From assembly GCA_964613015.1 (NCBI GenBank), contig CAZTFP010000014.1:1-41854 (forward strand): DNA of 41,854 nucleotides. The letters run 5' to 3'. Shown one piece after another: positions 38,493 to 41,854 of the stretch. The notes beneath the pieces were generated by a model that searched no databases, had not been told where the DNA came from, and saw only the letters and a program-made list of their open reading frames with translations. The first letter of the stretch is position 1; each line of letters begins with the position of its first letter. A program made the translations under genes and the position numbers. The stretch comes from CAJBLF01 sp964613015. GTDB lineage: Bacteria > Patescibacteriota > Gracilibacteria > Absconditabacterales > Absconditicoccaceae.

Positions 38493-39095
38493 CTATTTGA
38501 GAATATTTGCTAACAGTTCTGGGAATTCTACCTCCCCAAAAAAATGTCCTCTATCGGTAAGTGTAATCAATTTTGCTTTGGGTAAATACGCTTTGATTTT
38601 TTCTGTATGTGCATACGGAACGATATCGTCATCGGTTGAATGATATAAGAAAATTTCTTCTGACTGACTTTCGAGATGAGGAATAATTTTCGGATCATAG
38701 GCGAAATCTCAGGAATATTTTTCATCATCATCCATATCACTTTCATCGAATACCGATGATATCAGATGGAGTTGTTTAATTCTTTTGGGGAATGTGTTTT
38801 CTCAGAGATATTTTATTAAGAACATTGCTCCTAATGAATGTCCTATAACAATAAGGTCTTCATCGTTGAGATACGGAAATATTTTTTCGAACCACATCTT
38901 CCATGCTACATAACTTGCCATGTTTTTGTTAGGCATCTCTGGTCTAATTATTTGGTATGCTCATTTTATTTGTTCGAACCAATCTGACCATGATTTTTCT
39001 TCTAAAGGATTGTAGTCTCGTTTGGATATCACCCTACACATGGTTTCCGTATCAGGAAAACACATTCATCCATGAATGTAAATTAGTTGTTTCAT
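38493..39095 (-). CDS. Alpha/beta hydrolase, RBBP9/YdeN-like
   Basis: The 200-residue serine hydrolase begins MKQLIYIHGG and has the nucleophile elbow VIGHSLGAMFL, catalytic Asp in HSTDDDIVPY and catalytic His in DRGHFFGEVEF, in the order and spacing of the RBBP9/YdeN group. Substrate is unknown; members include small esterases and peptidase-like hydrolases. Several Gly are TGA (HGGMCF, IKGAYQ, KYLGEN). It starts 6 bp after the YbaK-like gene and is likely co-transcribed with it. Confidence 0.8.
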
Positions 39096-39101
39096 AAAAA
39101 T

Positions 39102-39590
39102 TTACGTGAGAGATAAATCTATTGTATGGATATCATGAGGAATACTTTCTAGATATTTTAGAAACATTTCATGCGTCAATGATAAGGATGCAGTATTGAT
39201 ATTGGGGTGAAAATTTACGAGCTGTGCAGTATAAATTTCTGTATCTATATAGACCTCAATATCTTTTTGTATATTATTAATGAGTCCAAACGGAGAAACT
39301 GATCACGGTGATAGTCCCATTTTTTCCATAAGCAAGTCTGGACTTCCAAAAGAAAGTTTACTTACTCCGAAATAATTTGCAAGAAATTTAAGATCTGCCT
39401 TTTTCATCACGGGAAGAATCACGAGAAATATTCTTCCGCTTTTTTTATCGATGAGGAAAAGATTTTTTCCTGGCATACCAGGGACAAGTTCGTGGAATAT
39501 TGCTGCTTGTTCACAGGTAAATACAGCAGGATGTGCATGATGAGTATAGGTAATATTGTGTGATGTAAGAAACTGTTCTACGGGATTCAT
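39102..39590 (-). CDS. YbaK/ProX-type aminoacyl-tRNA deacylase
   Basis: The 162-residue protein has the YbaK/ProX fold features: HHAHPAVFTCEQAA, GKNLFLIDKKSGR with the conserved Lys region, DLKFLANYFGVSKLSFGS, then GLSPGSVSPFGLINN and LVNFHPNINTASLSL. These enzymes clear mischarged tRNA, for example Ala-tRNA(Pro). The SPG-SVSPFGL motif and HPN are more ProX-like than YbaK-like. Two TGA codons supply the Gly of SPGSVS and others nearby. It is followed by the alpha/beta hydrolase gene. Confidence 0.85.
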
Positions 39591-39674
39591 AATAATAAAA
39601 ATCAGATTAAATATTTTTAAATTCTTTTTTTAACCACTCAGAATGTTTGATACACGATAAAAAGAATGGATAAA

Positions 39675-40037
39675 TTACTTTCTCTTGTTGCCGTAAATTA
39701 TGTAAATAACTATTTTAAAATATATTATTTGTAATATATAATAGCTAAAAATGGTTATTACTAGTGGTAATAATATATTATATATACTGAAATATTCTCA
39801 GTTAGTATCTCAATTAATACACTCTCTTAGTGCTCCTATATAACTATAACCAAAATTTTGAGAATCCCATTTAATACATAAATCCATATAACTTATATTT
39901 GTTCGTAAAAGATATAATCAAAATATTATTCAAACAGCAAACAATACCTTCATTAGCCTATGCCATCACTTATTATCAAGAAATTTATATTCTTCAGTCG
40001 AAAATGGGAGGAAAATTTTTTTGAGAGACTCGTTCAT
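39675..40037 (-). CDS. Small membrane protein with WHRLMK motif
   Basis: This frame appears only with TGA as Gly. The 120-residue product starts MNESLKKIFLPFSTEEYKF, continues LDNKGWHRLMKVLFAVGIIF into the first membrane helix, has a soluble loop with two Cys (DLCIKWDSQ and LRECINGD), and a second hydrophobic segment near the C-terminus (YNILLPLVITIFSYYILQII). Two membrane helices with an extracytoplasmic loop are likely. I cannot name a function. It follows the DUF4145-like gene by 21 bp on the same strand, so the two may work together. Confidence 0.6.
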
Positions 40038-40058
40038 TTATGGTTTTAGAAAATAAAG

Positions 40059-40736
40059 TTATTTTTTTTTAGTTCTTACTCTAATTTCTTTGTTTTGTAT
40101 AACTCTTTGTGATTTATTTGGTAATTCATAAATATTTTCTATTATGTTTTCCATTATTTCAATCATGTATTTAACATCAAATCAATCTAACGTTTCTAAT
40201 TCATGGGTAACTTCATTTCACAACTTTCTTATATCATGCAATACGTTACTAATTTTTAGTGTAATTATGCCATTATCCACAAGAGACTTTATTTTTTGAG
40301 ATAAGTCTTTTCACTTTATTTTATCTTCTTTACAAATTCATTCTAATAATGCCCTTATTCAAATAACAGTTAATAAATAACAGTTTTCATTATATGCTAT
40401 AATAATCTCTTTATATATTTTTTTAACAGTATTGGGAGTATATCGAAAATCTTTTTCTTTTATCGTGTTTAAAGATCTTTTAGGAAATATATCTATAATC
40501 TTCATTTCGTAATACCCATTTTCATCGTTAAAAATATCCTCACTACAAAGAGATGTATGTATAAAAGATAAATTTCAACATCATTTACACTCTACAATTT
40601 GCCGACTTTCATTAACCCAAATATCTCCATCTGGGGTTTCATCATGTTTTTTTTGTTCGTTAAGTATGCAATGATTTGTTTCCTGCTTACATTTTTCACA
40701 AATTATTTTTAGTATTTCACTCTTTTTATTAACCAT
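40059..40736 (-). CDS. DUF4145-like protein with zinc-binding N-terminus
   Basis: The 225-residue protein starts with a Cys-rich zinc-ribbon-like part (ICEKCKQETNHC and VECKGCGN). It continues with a helical region resembling the DUF4145 core: LLTVIGIRALLEGICKE, GKDLSQKIKSLVDNGIITL and LHDIRKLGNEVTHEL. DUF4145 proteins or domains often accompany restriction or other defence genes, but their function is not settled, and no restriction gene is visible here. TGA is read as Gly at conserved sites such as KLGNE. It is followed by the small membrane protein gene. Confidence 0.7.
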
Positions 40737-40763
40737 TATGAATTATTAGAAATAAATCATATA

Positions 40764-41854
40764 TTAAAATTCACAAGTCTTTGGAGCTCTTGGAAATGGT
40801 ATAACGTCACGGATATTTTCCATTCAGGTAATATACATAATCAATCTTTCAAACCCGATACCAAATCCCGCATGAGGAACCGTTCCATATTTACGTAAAT
40901 CTAAATATCGACTGTAGTCTTCTGGATTCATATGCATATCTTTCATTTTCTGGACAAGCACATCATATCTTTCTTCTCTTTGTGATCATCAAATAATCTC
41001 TCAAACTCCTGGCACTAAGAGATCTGTCGCGGCAACTGTTGTACCATCATCATTGAGTCTCATATAAAATGCTTTGATTTCTTTTGGATAATTGGTCACG
41101 AAGGTTGGGCCTTTAAATATTTTTTCACAGATATATCTTTCATGTTCTGTTTGTAAATCCATTCCCCACTCTACAGGATAATCAAATTTCTGTCATGATT
41201 TTTTAAGCAGTTCTATCGCTTCAGTATACGTCACTCTCGTGAAATCTGCTTTGACTAAATTTTCTAATCTTATCTTCACTTCAGGATTGATAAATTGTGC
41301 GAAGAAATCCATCTCTGCAGGAGCATTATCGAGTATATATTTGAAAACATATTTGAGTAATGATTCGCCAAGGTTGATATCATCGTTTAAATCTGCAAAT
41401 GCTATCTCTGGTTCTATCATTCGAAACTCTGATAAGTGTTTTGTCGTGTTGGAATTTTCTGCTCTGAACGTTGGTCAGAAGGTATATACTTTATTGAAAG
41501 CCGTTGCAAATGTTTCCGCATTGAGCTGACCACTTACGGTAAGTGAAGCTTCTTTTCAGAAAAAATCTTTTGTATAATCTATGGCTCCGTCCTTTGTTTT
41601 GGGAGGATTTAATGTATCAAGAGTAGATACTTTAAACATTTCTCCTGCTCATTCAGCATCGCTTCAGGTGATGATTGGGGTATGGACATAGATAAATCCG
41701 TTCTCATTAAAGTATTTATGGATAGCAAAAGCGAGTAATGATCTTACTCTAAATACTGCAGAAAACGTATTTGATCTCGTTCTGAGATGAGCAATTTCAC
41801 GAAGATATTCGAAGCTATGTCACTTTTTCTGTAAGGGATAGTCGCTAGGACAAG
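40764..41854 (-). CDS. asnS: Asparaginyl-tRNA synthetase, C-terminal part
   Basis: Class IIb aminoacyl-tRNA synthetase that charges tRNA(Asn). The window cuts the gene; the visible 362 residues run from CPSDYPLQKK to the C-terminal PFPRAPKTCEF. Diagnostic stretches are HLRTRSNTFSAVFRVRS, HTPIITGSDAEGAGEMF, TFGPTFRAENSNTT (motif 2), RMIEPEIAFADL, IIGGSQREERYD and GTVPHAGFGIGFERLIMYIT (motif 3). The GSDAEGAGEMF and FGPTFRAE patterns separate AsnRS from AspRS. TGA serves Gly throughout, including HAGFGIGF. The 5' part and N-terminal anticodon-binding domain lie outside the window. Confidence 0.93.

Overview
The window reads coherently only if UGA codes for glycine (NCBI translation table 25), so it comes from an Absconditabacteria (SR1) or Gracilibacteria (BD1-5) type organism of the candidate phyla radiation. 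In-frame TGA falls exactly on invariant glycines: three of the four Walker A glycines of the dephospho-CoA kinase domain, three adjacent positions before the Asp of the NAD kinase GGGD motif, and the P-loop of adenylate kinase. TGG still serves tryptophan and genes end with TAA or TAG. The DNA is AT-rich, and most genes have no clear Shine-Dalgarno sequence.

Layout. 1-3757: ribosomal protein and RNA polymerase operon (rpsM end, rpsK, rpsD, rpoA, rplQ, rplM, rpsI). 3878-7773: adenylate kinase, an FeS RNA m5U methyltransferase, a helical unknown, murB. 7838-9519 (minus): a type IV pilin-like protein and DprA. 9694-12218: mraY and an O-antigen ligase-like membrane protein. 12261-19340 (minus): a complete nicotinamide-to-NADP salvage set, pncA-pncB and nadE-nadK-nadM-nadM. 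19412-25904: a gene of unknown function, then a block made of a vWA protein, a nicotinamidase-like cysteine hydrolase, a protein kinase with a zinc ribbon, a PP2C phosphatase and, divergently, a radical SAM enzyme. 26020-32559: small unknowns, a dUTPase/dCTP deaminase-like protein, a histidine phosphatase, an NPPY methyltransferase, a CoaD-CoaE-HD fusion and an NrtR-type regulator. 32644-35123 (minus): a PurC-PurE fusion and a UMPH-1 type 5'-nucleotidase. 35303-37585: Tex. The rest holds small membrane proteins, a serine hydrolase, a YbaK-type deacylase, a DUF4145-like protein and the 3' part of asnS.

The most interesting signal is the link between NAD salvage and the phospho-signalling block. 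A 17-bp palindrome (WWTGTA-N5-TACAAT) recurs in front of nadE, pncA, the unknown 112-residue gene, the PP2C-kinase-hydrolase-vWA operon and the radical SAM gene. Two of these regions carry paired sites at the same 38-bp spacing. An NrtR-type regulator, a family known to control NAD genes, lies 7 kb away with a near-match in its own leader. The block resembles TerY-P triads (vWA, PP2C, kinase), here with a nicotinamidase-like enzyme inserted and apparently wired to NAD status. Its five large genes use no UGA for glycine. The PP2C gene would end in a TGA that overlaps the kinase start as ATGA, a fossil stop codon, so the block was very probably acquired from a donor with the standard code. The PurC-PurE fusion shows the same UGA-free signature.

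Other highlights are two tandem 306-residue NMN adenylyltransferase-NUDIX paralogues that have lost opposite catalytic motifs, and one polypeptide joining phosphopantetheine adenylyltransferase, dephospho-CoA kinase and an HD-type hydrolase. No tRNA, rRNA, CRISPR array, transposase or integrase was recognised.
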